64,000 nucleotides of DNA. It comes from Halomonas sp. Its GTDB lineage: Bacteria; Pseudomonadota; Gammaproteobacteria; Pseudomonadales; Halomonadaceae. The stretch covers positions 62,001 through 126,000 of the forward strand of contig NZ_JAJUFQ010000002.1 of assembly GCF_029263665.1 (NCBI RefSeq), given 5' to 3'. Under the pieces are notes generated by a model, which did no database searches, had not been told where the DNA came from, and worked only from the letters and a program-made list of their open reading frames with translations. Of this stretch, positions 35,928 to 44,985 are shown in pieces; the stretch's first letter is position 1, and the number at the start of each line of letters is the position of its first letter. A program made the position numbers and the translations under genes.

Positions 35928-36653
35928 TTACTCCGCCGCTTTAGGCGCAAGGCGAATACCGTGGTCTTCGATCACGATCAGACGCCGCTTGTACAAGCGG
36001 CCAATGGCTTGCTTGTAGGCATTCTTGCTGATACCCAGGCGGGCCTTGATCTCCGGGGCAGGGCTCTTGTCGGACAAGCCCAGATAACCGCCGCTTTCCC
36101 GTAGGGCTTTCATGACCTGATCCCCCACCACATCAAGGCGTGCCTCCCCGGGGGGCAGCAGGGAAAGATCCAGGCGCCCGTCTTCACGCACTCGCTTCAC
36201 GTAGCCCTTGAGTTTCTGGCCACGGCGTACCGGGCGGGTCAGGTCATCGTGATAGAGCAGCCCCCAGCAACAATGATCCACGACCGCCTTGATACCAAGA
36301 TCCGTCGCTTCACCAATCACCAGCACCACTTCATCACCCACACGGTGGTCGTCACTGAAGTCACTGAGATAGCGTTCCAGCCGCTGGGACGCTACCGGTC
36401 GTCCTTCGTGATCCTTGTTGATCATCACCAGCACCCGGCGCCCCACGGCAGGCTTGAGGCGTTGTTCGCTCAACGGCAACAGCAGGTCTCGGGGGTGCCC
36501 CCAATCGAGAAACGCCCCAAAGTCTGTGATCTGAACCACACGCAGATCGGCAACCTCACCGACATGGGCCTTTGGTGAAGCATGGGTCGAAGAGCGTGGA
36601 CCAGAAGACGCCGGGCGACCAGTCGACCTGTCGCGGCGAGAAGAATCAGACAT
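35928..36653 (-). CDS. CvfB-like S1 RNA-binding protein
   Basis: This 241-residue protein has a polar Ser/Arg-rich N-terminal tail (1-32), two to three S1-type OB-fold segments (VGEVADLRVVQITDFGAFLDWG, VGDEVVLVIGEATDLGIKAVV, RGQKLKGYVKRVREDGRLDLSL) and a winged helix at the C-terminus (KARLGISKNAYKQAIGRLYKRRLI). That is the plan of the CvfB family, first described as a Staphylococcus virulence regulator and RNA binder. The N-terminal S1 copy is degenerate, a little shorter than the roughly 280-residue family norm. RNA binding is likely; the target is unknown. No operon partner. Confidence 0.85.
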   Translation of the reverse strand: MSDSSRRDRSTGRPASSGPRSSTHASPKAHVGEVADLRVVQITDFGAFLDWGHPRDLLLPLSEQRLKPAVGRRVLVMINKDHEGRPVASQRLERYLSDFSDDHRVGDEVVLVIGEATDLGIKAVVDHCCWGLLYHDDLTRPVRRGQKLKGYVKRVREDGRLDLSLLPPGEARLDVVGDQVMKALRESGGYLGLSDKSPAPEIKARLGISKNAYKQAIGRLYKRRLIVIEDHGIRLAPKAAE

Positions 36654-36731
36654 AAAGGAGCATCCCGAAGGAGAAAACCTTCATTATGGCGCTGTATGGC
36701 ATATGTGGAAACAACCAGAGCCAGAAAGCAA

Positions 36732-36756
36732 AAAGGCGACTCAAAGAGCCGCCTTT
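36732..36756 (-). terminator. Rho-independent terminator of the polysaccharide operon
   Basis: A stem of 7 plus 3 bp (aaaggcg-a-ctc / gag-c-cgccttt) with loop aaa is followed on the minus strand by ttgctttctgg after the TTTTT of its right arm. It lies 65 bases past the last sulfotransferase gene and closes the 14.5-kb capsule operon. Confidence 0.8.
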
Positions 36757-36820
36757 CCTTGCTACACCATAACTATGTCATAGCTATAGTCATAACGACG
36801 CCATACCCATCCCCCAAAGA

Positions 36821-37786
36821 CTACTTGCCTGGCGCAGGTACTTGGCGTGGCTGTGTCGGGAACCATTGACCCGTCTTGGCTATCCGGCATTGCACTTGGT
36901 CACCTGGTTTCATATCGACCGGCCGGGAGAATCCGATGTATCCACCTCTCGGTACCTGTAACCGGCACAGCCCCGGGCGGTGTTCCACGGCGACAACAAC
37001 CGCCACATGGTGGTTATTGATCCAGACCTCCACCTCGACAGGACTGTCATCCTCGCCCTCCCACCATGCCCATCCTGCCACTTGCCTTGAGCTGACCTCG
37101 ATAAGGCATGCATGGCAATAAGGCAGGCCTTTCTGAAACAGCGACAAACGCTGGTCGAGCAGGTAACGAGCATTGTGGTAAAGCGCGATGTCACGACGAT
37201 TCAAACGTATCAACTCGGCCCTGTCTTCTTCACTGATATCGTGAATATCCCCCAGATGGACCTTTCCGCGGTTGTCTTCACGCTGGGGAATATCGATGCC
37301 ATAACGAGCGTTGATCAGCCTCAGGCTTTCCGCATAGCACTCTGTTACCCCCGCCACACCCACGGCTTCCAGGTTCACACCTTCGAGGAAGCTGCTCTGT
37401 CGGTTATGCATGACGGGAAGAGAATAAAACTCCCGAAAAGTGCCCTGATAGCCATAGTGGCGAACGAAGTGAGCGTAGTCTGAGGCGATGCGCTGCAGAG
37501 GATCACGCAGAAAGGTGACGGTATTGCCTACTCCGGCCAACGAGACGAAGCGAATGATAGGAACATGCCCTCCCATCATGGCGACAGAATGCTGATGACA
37601 GGCCTTGGCAAACCCCCACGCATCGGCGGTCTCGCCATACAAAAAATCTCTTGTCACCGGGCTAGTGGCATCAGAATCCTTGCCGTAGTCATAAACGACC
37701 TTCTCCTTGCCCAAAAGCCTCTCAGCGCCAAGGCGAAAACTGGTACCTGCCGTTTTAGGAATATGAACAAAAAACAGAGGGGACAT
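36821..37786 (-). CDS. Sulfotransferase with a C-terminal 'GW' domain
   Basis: This 321-residue protein begins with the 5'-phosphosulfate (PAPS) loop HIPKTAGTSFRLG (residues 8-20) and has the 3'-phosphate segment VTFLRDPLQRIASDYAH about 85 residues later, with RDP and Ser. The sulfotransferase domain spans about residues 1-222. The last 95 residues form a separate beta-rich domain with VAGWAWWE, VEVEVWINNHH, HRPG and YIGFSRPV, similar in pattern to the repeated domain in the large GT2 protein of the same operon. It should transfer sulfate from PAPS to a glycan. ATG 37786 is preferred over a TTG upstream. Less AT-rich than its two neighbours. Last gene of the operon. Confidence 0.85.
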   Translation of the reverse strand: MSPLFFVHIPKTAGTSFRLGAERLLGKEKVVYDYGKDSDATSPVTRDFLYGETADAWGFAKACHQHSVAMMGGHVPIIRFVSLAGVGNTVTFLRDPLQRIASDYAHFVRHYGYQGTFREFYSLPVMHNRQSSFLEGVNLEAVGVAGVTECYAESLRLINARYGIDIPQREDNRGKVHLGDIHDISEEDRAELIRLNRRDIALYHNARYLLDQRLSLFQKGLPYCHACLIEVSSRQVAGWAWWEGEDDSPVEVEVWINNHHVAVVVAVEHRPGLCRLQVPRGGYIGFSRPVDMKPGDQVQCRIAKTGQWFPTQPRQVPAPGK

Positions 37787-37881
37787 TAACAATTACTCGG
37801 ATAACAATAGAAGGAAATCCTCATTTAACATGCCCGAGAATATAAAATATAGTAACAGAATTTACCATGCTCGCTAGCTAT

Positions 37882-38931
37882 CTAAAAATCATTAGATACA
37901 TCTTTTAAGAAACAATTATTATTCTTTATCTCTGCCTGAAATGAAAAAAGCAATCTCAACATATCTTTTTCATTATCAGACAGATATCGTCCATCAGCGT
38001 AATTTTTATAGTCGATATCGAAAAGAACATCTCTGCCAAACCATTCAACAGCTACTTCATGGTTGATTAGATCAAATTTACTCTGAACTTTCCTTGCATC
38101 AGATGATGACAATGACATTCCTTTTCCTTGATGAAGGCCAACAACATTTTTCTTTACAAGATGGTAGAAATCAATGTCTTTATCAACTTTAAAGTTATAA
38201 GAAAACTCGTTGTTCAACCTAAGTATCTCTTGCCCAAACGGAGTTACTGATTCATTTTTATTTAAAACCTCATTCAAACCACTTCTGTCAGTTCCAAGTA
38301 ACTTTAAGTAATCATCAATGAGGTTACCGTTCAAAAACCTATCAGAATCAAAAACTCTTGGTATGATATATCTCTTGCCAAATACAGTTTTCCAATTATC
38401 TAGTATCTTTTTATAATTATAATAGTATTTTTCAGGAACACAATCACTAAATACAAAATCCTTAAATTCCAGAGAGCACTTTCCTCGAAGACGAGTGGTA
38501 TATTTAGATGTTGCCATATCAACTTGAGGACGTAAATATACAATTACATATATATCGTCAAAAAACCTATCTAGAAAATATTTTATTTTTTCAATTTCAT
38601 CTATAAACATACATCTCGAATGGAAGTGTTCACTGCTAATAACAACAGAATCACACCCGCCGAATGAATCTATCTCACAACTTACATCATCCTCTATTTT
38701 CTGATCAAACGATTTCCTCTGAAGGGAGGTTGATATTCCATGCATTGAGTGAAAATTATCAAATCTAATATGGCGCATAGCGTAGGAGGGAAGCGCCCTA
38801 CCATTTCCTCTACCCGCAGCAGTCAAAACATGTATTCCTTTTTTCCCCAATTTATTACGATTATTAAAAAGAAAACTCTGAATAGTCGTTGTTCCGGTTT
38901 TTTCAGTCCCTATATGTAGGAAAGCCTTCAT
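37882..38931 (-). CDS. Sulfotransferase-like protein (P-loop type)
   Basis: This 349-residue protein starts with the PAPS-loop sequence FLHIGTEKTGTTTIQSFL (residues 4-21). It has a second conserved block VIVYLRPQVDMATSKYT near residue 130-148, where sulfotransferases place the RxP...S residues that hold the 3'-phosphate. Downstream there is little similarity I can name. It is strongly AT-rich, with a codon usage unlike the housekeeping genes, so it was probably acquired. It has a paralogue 38 bases upstream with which it shares the HIG-KTGT-S/T-IQ start. Likely adds sulfate to the operon's glycan. Confidence 0.75.
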   Translation of the reverse strand: MKAFLHIGTEKTGTTTIQSFLFNNRNKLGKKGIHVLTAAGRGNGRALPSYAMRHIRFDNFHSMHGISTSLQRKSFDQKIEDDVSCEIDSFGGCDSVVISSEHFHSRCMFIDEIEKIKYFLDRFFDDIYVIVYLRPQVDMATSKYTTRLRGKCSLEFKDFVFSDCVPEKYYYNYKKILDNWKTVFGKRYIIPRVFDSDRFLNGNLIDDYLKLLGTDRSGLNEVLNKNESVTPFGQEILRLNNEFSYNFKVDKDIDFYHLVKKNVVGLHQGKGMSLSSSDARKVQSKFDLINHEVAVEWFGRDVLFDIDYKNYADGRYLSDNEKDMLRLLFSFQAEIKNNNCFLKDVSNDF

Positions 38932-38969
38932 TCAAACCTCACACCTAAGCATGCATAAACAACATATAG

Positions 38970-39995
38970 TTATTCATGTATTGATTTTTTTAAATCCATA
39001 AAATCTTTTCTTAACTTTTGAAGCTGAACAGCCTGTCGCTCAATTAATTGAAACAAAATAGAGTAAGCGATATCATGATTTATAGTAAACTCTCTATTAT
39101 ATTTCTTAATATCAAAAGAAAGTTTTTCCTGTCCTCTTTTCTCCAAAATATAATTAATCTCACGTAGATCATATTCTGATCTCTTTTCTACTTCTTCAAG
39201 ATCATCATCAGAGGGAAGGAGGCTTTTCATCCATTCAACTGGGTCTCGTTTGAAATCGACCTTAATAGTATGGAATAGCCTATCAAAGGCAACGGGCATG
39301 ACATCGTTTGCTCTGACATTATTAAATATAGCTCTAACCAACATCTCTTCTGGTCCTAATGACTCATTAACTCTTTTTTTAACTATTCCTTCTTTATCAA
39401 TACCAACAGCATCTAGAAAATCATCCACAACATCATTTGCTGAATCAAAATTCCTAATGATAAAATTTTCCCCAAACTGTTCTAGCCACTGTTTAACAAC
39501 ACCATAAAACTTAACAGGCCTATTTTCCACATATTCATTAAATGGAATTAGCCCACCTTTATATGTCTTATGCTTAATCCCCCACTGGCTATATGCTGAC
39601 TTCGCCCATGCATCATGCCTTCGAACATATGCAACAACACTTACTTTATGACCAGATTTTTCCAATATTTTTAGTGGGTTTGTAACTACATCATAACGCC
39701 CCCAAAACCATTCATTACTCCATACCAATGTATGAATTCCTGTTTTATCAAAATGAAGTATAGACTGAGTAATAACTTCATAAACTTGCTCTTGGGCCTC
39801 ATCCATAGAAAGAGACTGAAAAATATGATTCGCTGAAGGAACTTGCCATTCGTATAACTTCACCGGGGCATGTTCCAACATTAATCCAAGATACTTTATT
39901 CCTTTGGAAACAAGAATATTATCTGAATTTCTTAACGACCCTTGTATAGATGAAGTTCCAGTTTTTCCTGCGCCAATGTGGAAAATTATATTCAT
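38970..39995 (-). CDS. Sulfotransferase-like protein (P-loop type), paralogue
   Basis: This 341-residue protein opens with FHIGAGKTGTSSIQGSLRN (residues 5-23), the same PAPS-type loop as its downstream neighbour, and has VSVVAYVRRHDAWAKSAYSQW about residues 130-150 as the second phosphate-binding block. The C-terminal 100 residues are charged and helical, ending in a coiled-coil-like QLQKLRKDFMDLKKS. It is AT-rich like the adjacent genes. Gaps to both neighbours are 38-46 bases, consistent with one transcript. Two different sulfotransferases side by side suggest two sulfation positions (inference). Confidence 0.75.
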   Translation of the reverse strand: MNIIFHIGAGKTGTSSIQGSLRNSDNILVSKGIKYLGLMLEHAPVKLYEWQVPSANHIFQSLSMDEAQEQVYEVITQSILHFDKTGIHTLVWSNEWFWGRYDVVTNPLKILEKSGHKVSVVAYVRRHDAWAKSAYSQWGIKHKTYKGGLIPFNEYVENRPVKFYGVVKQWLEQFGENFIIRNFDSANDVVDDFLDAVGIDKEGIVKKRVNESLGPEEMLVRAIFNNVRANDVMPVAFDRLFHTIKVDFKRDPVEWMKSLLPSDDDLEEVEKRSEYDLREINYILEKRGQEKLSFDIKKYNREFTINHDIAYSILFQLIERQAVQLQKLRKDFMDLKKSIHE

Positions 39996-40041
39996 TTCAA
40001 ACCACCGCCATTAAAAATAAAAATTCATAAATACACAAACT

Positions 40042-41268
40042 TTAAACATCAGCGTATATGCCAACATGCCTTTGGGTTATATCTGATGACCGAGGATACT
40101 CAGGTAAAGAATCATATAGCTTATCAAATAATCCTGGATCTTCAATTATCCTATTAATTACACCTGACAGAGACACACTGTCGCGGGCTCGATAATTTAG
40201 CCCCCCTTTACCAGGTTGTACTTTCTCTGCCATACCACCTATATCTGGTGTAATAATTGGGCGTCCAAACTTAAAGGCTTCCTGGATGACTAGAGGAGAG
40301 TTTTCCCACCATACGGAGCCCATCACAACCCAATCTACATCTCCCATAAGTCGCCCCATTTCATGAGGTTCATAGGGTCCATGCAAATGGACGCTGCCCT
40401 TTAATTTTTTCAATAATTTTTTTATTCTCTCTTGAAAATCAAGAGTCTGTTGCTCCAAGGCTGAACCAAATATGTCCAATGTTACTTTTTTTCTCAGATC
40501 CTTAGGCAGTCGCGCAAATGCTTCCAGTATTACATCAACACCCTTATACGGATTTATTTGCCCAAAATAAGCAAATCTAGTTCTATTTTCACCATCACCT
40601 AATATACGTAGTGGTGTTGGATTTCCTTCTGGAAGACCATTTTCTATTACCGTGATTCTCTCTGGCTCAATCCCCCATGCAACATATCGGTCGCGTAGAA
40701 AATTACTAGGTGAAATAAATATGTCTACTAGTTTAAAAAAGCTCTTTATATACTGCTCTCTCAAAAAAAAGTCTTCTTGCGAGTAATTCGGGAAGCATAA
40801 GTGACATTCACGAGGGCTATAATGGTGGCATAACCGACTATCCGTCTTCACCATTTGCCCATTATTCATGCAAATGGCAATGTACTCGTGAAGGGTAACA
40901 ACAATACGAGAGTCAGGGCATATTCTCTTGACTAACCGGATTATCTCAATACCAACGTGGACATAATGATGAAAGTGAACTACGTCAGGCTGAATTTTTT
41001 TCAATAACTGCGCAAGATCACTATTATTACTAAAATCTATCGTACTGATAAGGTCAGGTATGCCGGCATTTCCTGCCATCAGATAATCACGTTCGCCTAT
41101 TGCTGCTAGGCTTGAGAATTTGTGCATTACTCTCTGATCAGCGCGCCCAATAAACCATGCCTCATGATCAGGATAGCTATTAATACCTTGCCAAAGGTAA
41201 TATGCAGCCAACTCTCCCCCACCCTTGCTAAAGGTAGGATGTGCATGACAAAAAATTACAATTTTCAT
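40042..41268 (-). CDS. Glycosyltransferase family 4
   Basis: This 408-residue GT-B glycosyltransferase has an N-terminal acceptor domain starting KIVIFCHAHPTFSKGGGELAAYYLW, a middle HHYVHVGIE segment and the donor-binding C-terminal domain with GQINPYKGVDVILEAFARLP and the E-x7-E motif NSPLVIQEAFKFGRPIIT. It transfers a sugar from a nucleotide donor with retention. A stretch CHHYSPRECHLCFPNYSQEDFF occurs in several polysaccharide-locus GT4 enzymes. It overlaps the preceding large GT2 gene by four bases (ATGA), so both are translated together. Confidence 0.9.
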   Translation of the reverse strand: MKIVIFCHAHPTFSKGGGELAAYYLWQGINSYPDHEAWFIGRADQRVMHKFSSLAAIGERDYLMAGNAGIPDLISTIDFSNNSDLAQLLKKIQPDVVHFHHYVHVGIEIIRLVKRICPDSRIVVTLHEYIAICMNNGQMVKTDSRLCHHYSPRECHLCFPNYSQEDFFLREQYIKSFFKLVDIFISPSNFLRDRYVAWGIEPERITVIENGLPEGNPTPLRILGDGENRTRFAYFGQINPYKGVDVILEAFARLPKDLRKKVTLDIFGSALEQQTLDFQERIKKLLKKLKGSVHLHGPYEPHEMGRLMGDVDWVVMGSVWWENSPLVIQEAFKFGRPIITPDIGGMAEKVQPGKGGLNYRARDSVSLSGVINRIIEDPGLFDKLYDSLPEYPRSSDITQRHVGIYADV

Positions 41269-43703
41269 GTCTGACCGTCCATGTCTAGTTCAAGCTCCAT
41301 AGGGTTAACTAATTCACCACGTTTTATCTTTTCCAGATATCGCCATCCATTAAACAGCGTAATTAGCTGACGAATCCCGAGAGAGTTATTTATTGTCTGA
41401 GACTGTCGTTCCAAGTGCCATAACCTTGCCTCAGGTACAACAAATAATCTTAACCCCTTAGTACGCAGCCCAAGACAAAGATCTGAATCCTCGAAATCCC
41501 CGATCACATATCCTTCATCAAATCCACCTAATGCATCATAATTAGATTTTTTTAATAACAAACATGCCGCAGTTAACATGGGCTGTTCATATGATTTGCT
41601 ACCACCTTGCCAGTACTGTCCCATGCCTGGGTGAGTATTCAACATAAAACCAGGCAGTTGTGGTTCCCATCTTGAATGCATCCCCGCATGCTGAATGCTG
41701 TCGTCGCCAAAGAGAAGAAGAGGGCCAACAGCACCTGCATCAGGTAATGTGTCAAGCTCTCTCTCCATTATTGACAGCCAACCAGGCTTCTGAGGGATGA
41801 CATCGGAATTAAGTAGCAAGAGCCGTGGCGATTTTGCAAAGCCCGCAGCCACATTATTTGCCCCAGCGAATCCTAGATTGCGGTCATACCATACGACTCG
41901 GAAAGGAATATCAAATAGCCAATGATAACGTGCAGCTAAGCTTAATGCCGCCTCGATCAGTGAAGGGTCATCTACCACATAGATTAAATCTACTTTTCTG
42001 AAATCAGGATCATCAGCAAAACGTGCTAGCTGATGTCTCATGAAATCAATTCGTCCATATAATGGAACGATTATTGAAGTTGTTGTTTCTTCTGGAACAA
42101 CTCCAAACTGACGTACTTCTATGCTATTGTTAGATGATATATTACTGGCTAGACGCTGCTGATTGATCTCTTCCAGAGCCTTACCGAGTCCATTATCAAA
42201 CATTTTATAGAGACTGTGACTTAGCTGATCAGGACTAGGGATCATCCCCAGAACTTCCTTGATTAAAGCAATGCCTTGGCGGTCACTATCATTCAATGAA
42301 AGCCTGACCCAGATATCTCCTTGTTCTGCATAGTGAAAACAGATAGCTCGAAGAGTTCCTGGCTCAGACGCTAAAGATGCATGAAGAAGAAAACCACATT
42401 GGCGAGGTACCCCAGGGAACCTTTCTTGATATGAATTGGAAACATCCTCTCGAACTAAAGGCATAAAACTATCTTTAACAGAGACAGCATTACCCATCTC
42501 ATCATGGATAGTAATGTCCTGAGGCTTATTGTTTGGAATAATCATCCATCCATATGCCAACAACCCCGCACTATGTAGCGCAAATGCTTTATCTATCGCA
42601 ATAATAGATCGCTCAGGATGCTCAACCATGGTCGGCAACGACTGCACCATGTTTGGAAATAATATTTCAAACATTTTTTCCAAACGTACAGAAAATATTG
42701 CATCATGATTAGGGTATTTGCATGCAATTTTCAATTGATGCATAATCGAGGGAAAGAGGTTATAATGTTGTTGTAAGAAATTATGCAATCCCGCCCATCC
42801 CATTCTCTCAACTTCTTTATCTCTTATATCTTTTTCTCCATTTCTCCAACTTATCTGGACCTCAATGTTCCTGGGATTTAGCCCTCTCATAGGAACAGCT
42901 GAAATATATCCAATTGCCTCATAAGCCGCTTTTGGAAAAACAGATTTAAGATCTGGTCTTTGATAACGACTCAACTTATTAGTAATGTCAAATCTTTCCC
43001 CTTCCGCTATTAAAGTTATCTTGCGTATGTCACGATAACGAGAACCAACCCAACCATTTAATAATAGTAACTTACCCTCAACAAGAATAGCCTGATCGCA
43101 ACTGGAAAGTTGCTGCACATGTTGTACATTATGCACAATCAAGCTCTCAACTATGTTTGTTAATATGTTATCTTCTCCTAAACCAGCCTGAAGACCCATA
43201 TATATTTGAGACCCGGAGCTTGGCATACACCGATATAATACTTCTTCTGCTTCACTTCTATCAGTGATCATAGAGTAATTGAGCAGCACATAGCGGCCAT
43301 CTTCAAGTATCAAGGCCAGCTTGTATTCAGAAGAGAACTTAGGTACTACAAGGACGAACCCATGTTGATGATATGTTTCACATCCTTTCATTGCTGCAGT
43401 TACATCGGGGCGCTCTATTCGATGAACTTGAACCCCATCAAGATCTTCTTCCAAATGAAGCACTGAGTAATTTTTTTTCCTCAGTGCCTTACTCTGTTTC
43501 TTTAATGCAGAAAAACCTTGAACAATTTTTCCTGTGTCATATATCCATCCAACCACAACCAGTGCGCCATCTTCTGTCATCACCGCAGCATCAATGCTGG
43601 ATTTCAAAGGAGCAGCATCTTTTAAGTATAGTACATCAGATGCAGTAACTGTGTCGTATGGTACACCCGAGAGTAATTGAAAATCTTCTTCGTTAGAGTT
43701 CAC
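41265..43703 (-). CDS. Large glycosyltransferase (GT2 domain) with three N-terminal repeat domains
   Basis: This 812-residue protein ends in a GT2 domain (residues 540-795): TSIIVPLYGR, DRNLGFAGANNVAAG, the DXD-like LLLLNSDVIP (632-634), GGFDEGYVIGDFEDSDLCLG and a C-terminal RQS loop. The first 475 residues hold three divergent copies of one beta-rich unit, at about 37-145 (ALVVVGWIYD...RPDV...HGFVL), 202-290 (LLLLNGWVG...RPDL...IGYIS) and 370-475 (GLLAYGWMI...REDV...CGFLL). The C-terminal domain of the operon's last sulfotransferase has the same pattern. The repeats probably bind glycan or partner proteins (inference). AT-rich. Confidence 0.85.
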   Translation of the reverse strand: MNSNEEDFQLLSGVPYDTVTASDVLYLKDAAPLKSSIDAAVMTEDGALVVVGWIYDTGKIVQGFSALKKQSKALRKKNYSVLHLEEDLDGVQVHRIERPDVTAAMKGCETYHQHGFVLVVPKFSSEYKLALILEDGRYVLLNYSMITDRSEAEEVLYRCMPSSGSQIYMGLQAGLGEDNILTNIVESLIVHNVQHVQQLSSCDQAILVEGKLLLLNGWVGSRYRDIRKITLIAEGERFDITNKLSRYQRPDLKSVFPKAAYEAIGYISAVPMRGLNPRNIEVQISWRNGEKDIRDKEVERMGWAGLHNFLQQHYNLFPSIMHQLKIACKYPNHDAIFSVRLEKMFEILFPNMVQSLPTMVEHPERSIIAIDKAFALHSAGLLAYGWMIIPNNKPQDITIHDEMGNAVSVKDSFMPLVREDVSNSYQERFPGVPRQCGFLLHASLASEPGTLRAICFHYAEQGDIWVRLSLNDSDRQGIALIKEVLGMIPSPDQLSHSLYKMFDNGLGKALEEINQQRLASNISSNNSIEVRQFGVVPEETTTSIIVPLYGRIDFMRHQLARFADDPDFRKVDLIYVVDDPSLIEAALSLAARYHWLFDIPFRVVWYDRNLGFAGANNVAAGFAKSPRLLLLNSDVIPQKPGWLSIMERELDTLPDAGAVGPLLLFGDDSIQHAGMHSRWEPQLPGFMLNTHPGMGQYWQGGSKSYEQPMLTAACLLLKKSNYDALGGFDEGYVIGDFEDSDLCLGLRTKGLRLFVVPEARLWHLERQSQTINNSLGIRQLITLFNGWRYLEKIKRGELVNPMELELDMDGQT

Positions 43704-43907
43704 TTCAATTATCCATTATTAATTAAAAATCATATTAATTTTCTTCATTCATTATTATTCATATTCGAATAACATTATTAATACTTTATAGGGATGAGAT
43801 GAGTTTAGGGGAGATTTTATTATGTTCATGCAATATTCTTGCTTAAATAAAATACCTAAAAAACATATTATATTCATTTTAATTATTAAGAACTATATTA
43901 AGCCAGT
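43704..43907. other. AT-rich gap inside the polysaccharide operon
   Basis: About 200 bases of very AT-rich sequence separate the large glycosyltransferase gene from rfbA. No gene or convincing hairpin is visible. It marks the border between the GC-normal rfb/export half and the AT-rich glycosyltransferase/sulfotransferase half. Confidence 0.5.
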
Positions 43908-44795
43908 TCAGTAAACCGCATGCTTATAACCCACCAGACGCTTTAGATATCTTCCATAGCTGGTTTTCTTCATGGCACAGGCCTGCTCAAGCAACATATC
44001 GTCACTAATCCATTTTTGTCCCCAGGCAATCTCTTCCAGGCAAGCAATTTTCATTCCCTGACGATGCTCGATGGTCTGTACGTACTGAGCAGCTTCCAGC
44101 AGACTTTCATGGGTACCGGTATCCAACCAGGCGAAACCACGCCCGAGGCGCTCGACTCTCAAGTCTCCACGTTCCAGATAGGCATTATTGACACAGGTGA
44201 TTTCCAGTTCGCCTCGCTCGGAAGGCTTCACGGATTTGGCAATTGCCACGACATCATTGTCATAGAAATACAGTCCGGTAACTGCGTAGGATGATCTTGG
44301 TGTTGCCGGCTTTTCTTCGATGGATATGGCTGTTCCATTTGAATCGAATTCTACGACGCCAAAGCGCTCAGGATCCTGCACTTGATAGCCAAATACCGTG
44401 GCTCCTGTTTTCTGCTGTGCGGCACGCTTGAGTTGTTCGGAAAAGTGCTGGCCGTGAAAGATGTTATCCCCAAGCACCAGGCAAACGGGGTCACTCCCTA
44501 TGAAGCTCTCGCCAATCAGGAACGCTTGAGCCAAACCATCAGGGCTGGCTTGAATGGCATATTTCAGGTGTATCCCGAACTGGCTTCCATCACCCAGTAG
44601 ATTTTGATACTGAGGTAGATCTTCTGGAGTTGAGATGATCAATATCTCTCGAATTCCTGACAGCATTAATACGGAAAGCGGATAGTAGATCATCGGCTTG
44701 TCATAAACCGGAAGCAGCTGCTTGGATACACCACGAGTGATAGGATGTAGGCGTGTGCCGGAACCACCCGCCAGGATAATGCCTTTGCGGTTCAT
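43908..44795 (-). CDS. rfbA: Glucose-1-phosphate thymidylyltransferase
   Basis: This 295-residue nucleotidyltransferase makes dTDP-glucose from dTTP and glucose-1-phosphate. It has the nucleotide loop [31 protein letters not shown], the [10 protein letters not shown] segment and the sugar-binding [20 protein letters not shown] and [21 protein letters not shown] blocks typical of RmlA. It feeds the adjacent dTDP-glucose dehydratase. No rfbC or rfbD lies in the window, so the final dTDP sugar is not fixed: rhamnose would need those enzymes from elsewhere, and 4-keto sugars for amino sugars are also possible. Confidence 0.96.
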   Translation of the reverse strand: MNRKGIILAGGSGTRLHPITRGVSKQLLPVYDKPMIYYPLSVLMLSGIREILIISTPEDLPQYQNLLGDGSQFGIHLKYAIQASPDGLAQAFLIGESFIGSDPVCLVLGDNIFHGQHFSEQLKRAAQQKTGATVFGYQVQDPERFGVVEFDSNGTAISIEEKPATPRSSYAVTGLYFYDNDVVAIAKSVKPSERGELEITCVNNAYLERGDLRVERLGRGFAWLDTGTHESLLEAAQYVQTIEHRQGMKIACLEEIAWGQKWISDDMLLEQACAMKKTSYGRYLKRLVGYKHAVY

Positions 44796-44985
44796 ATCTT
44801 TTATCTCTTTTTAATAGTTTTATTGCCCGTTAACCAGGCTTATGAAGCATTATGGGTAGGAATAAAAACAAGTCTATATAGCTGTGTAACCATAAAATGG
44901 TTGAGAAAGCGTATTCCCAACTACGAACAAATAATTACAAATGTCAGTTTTATCTGAGTTTCATCCAGGCTATTTTACATATCTC

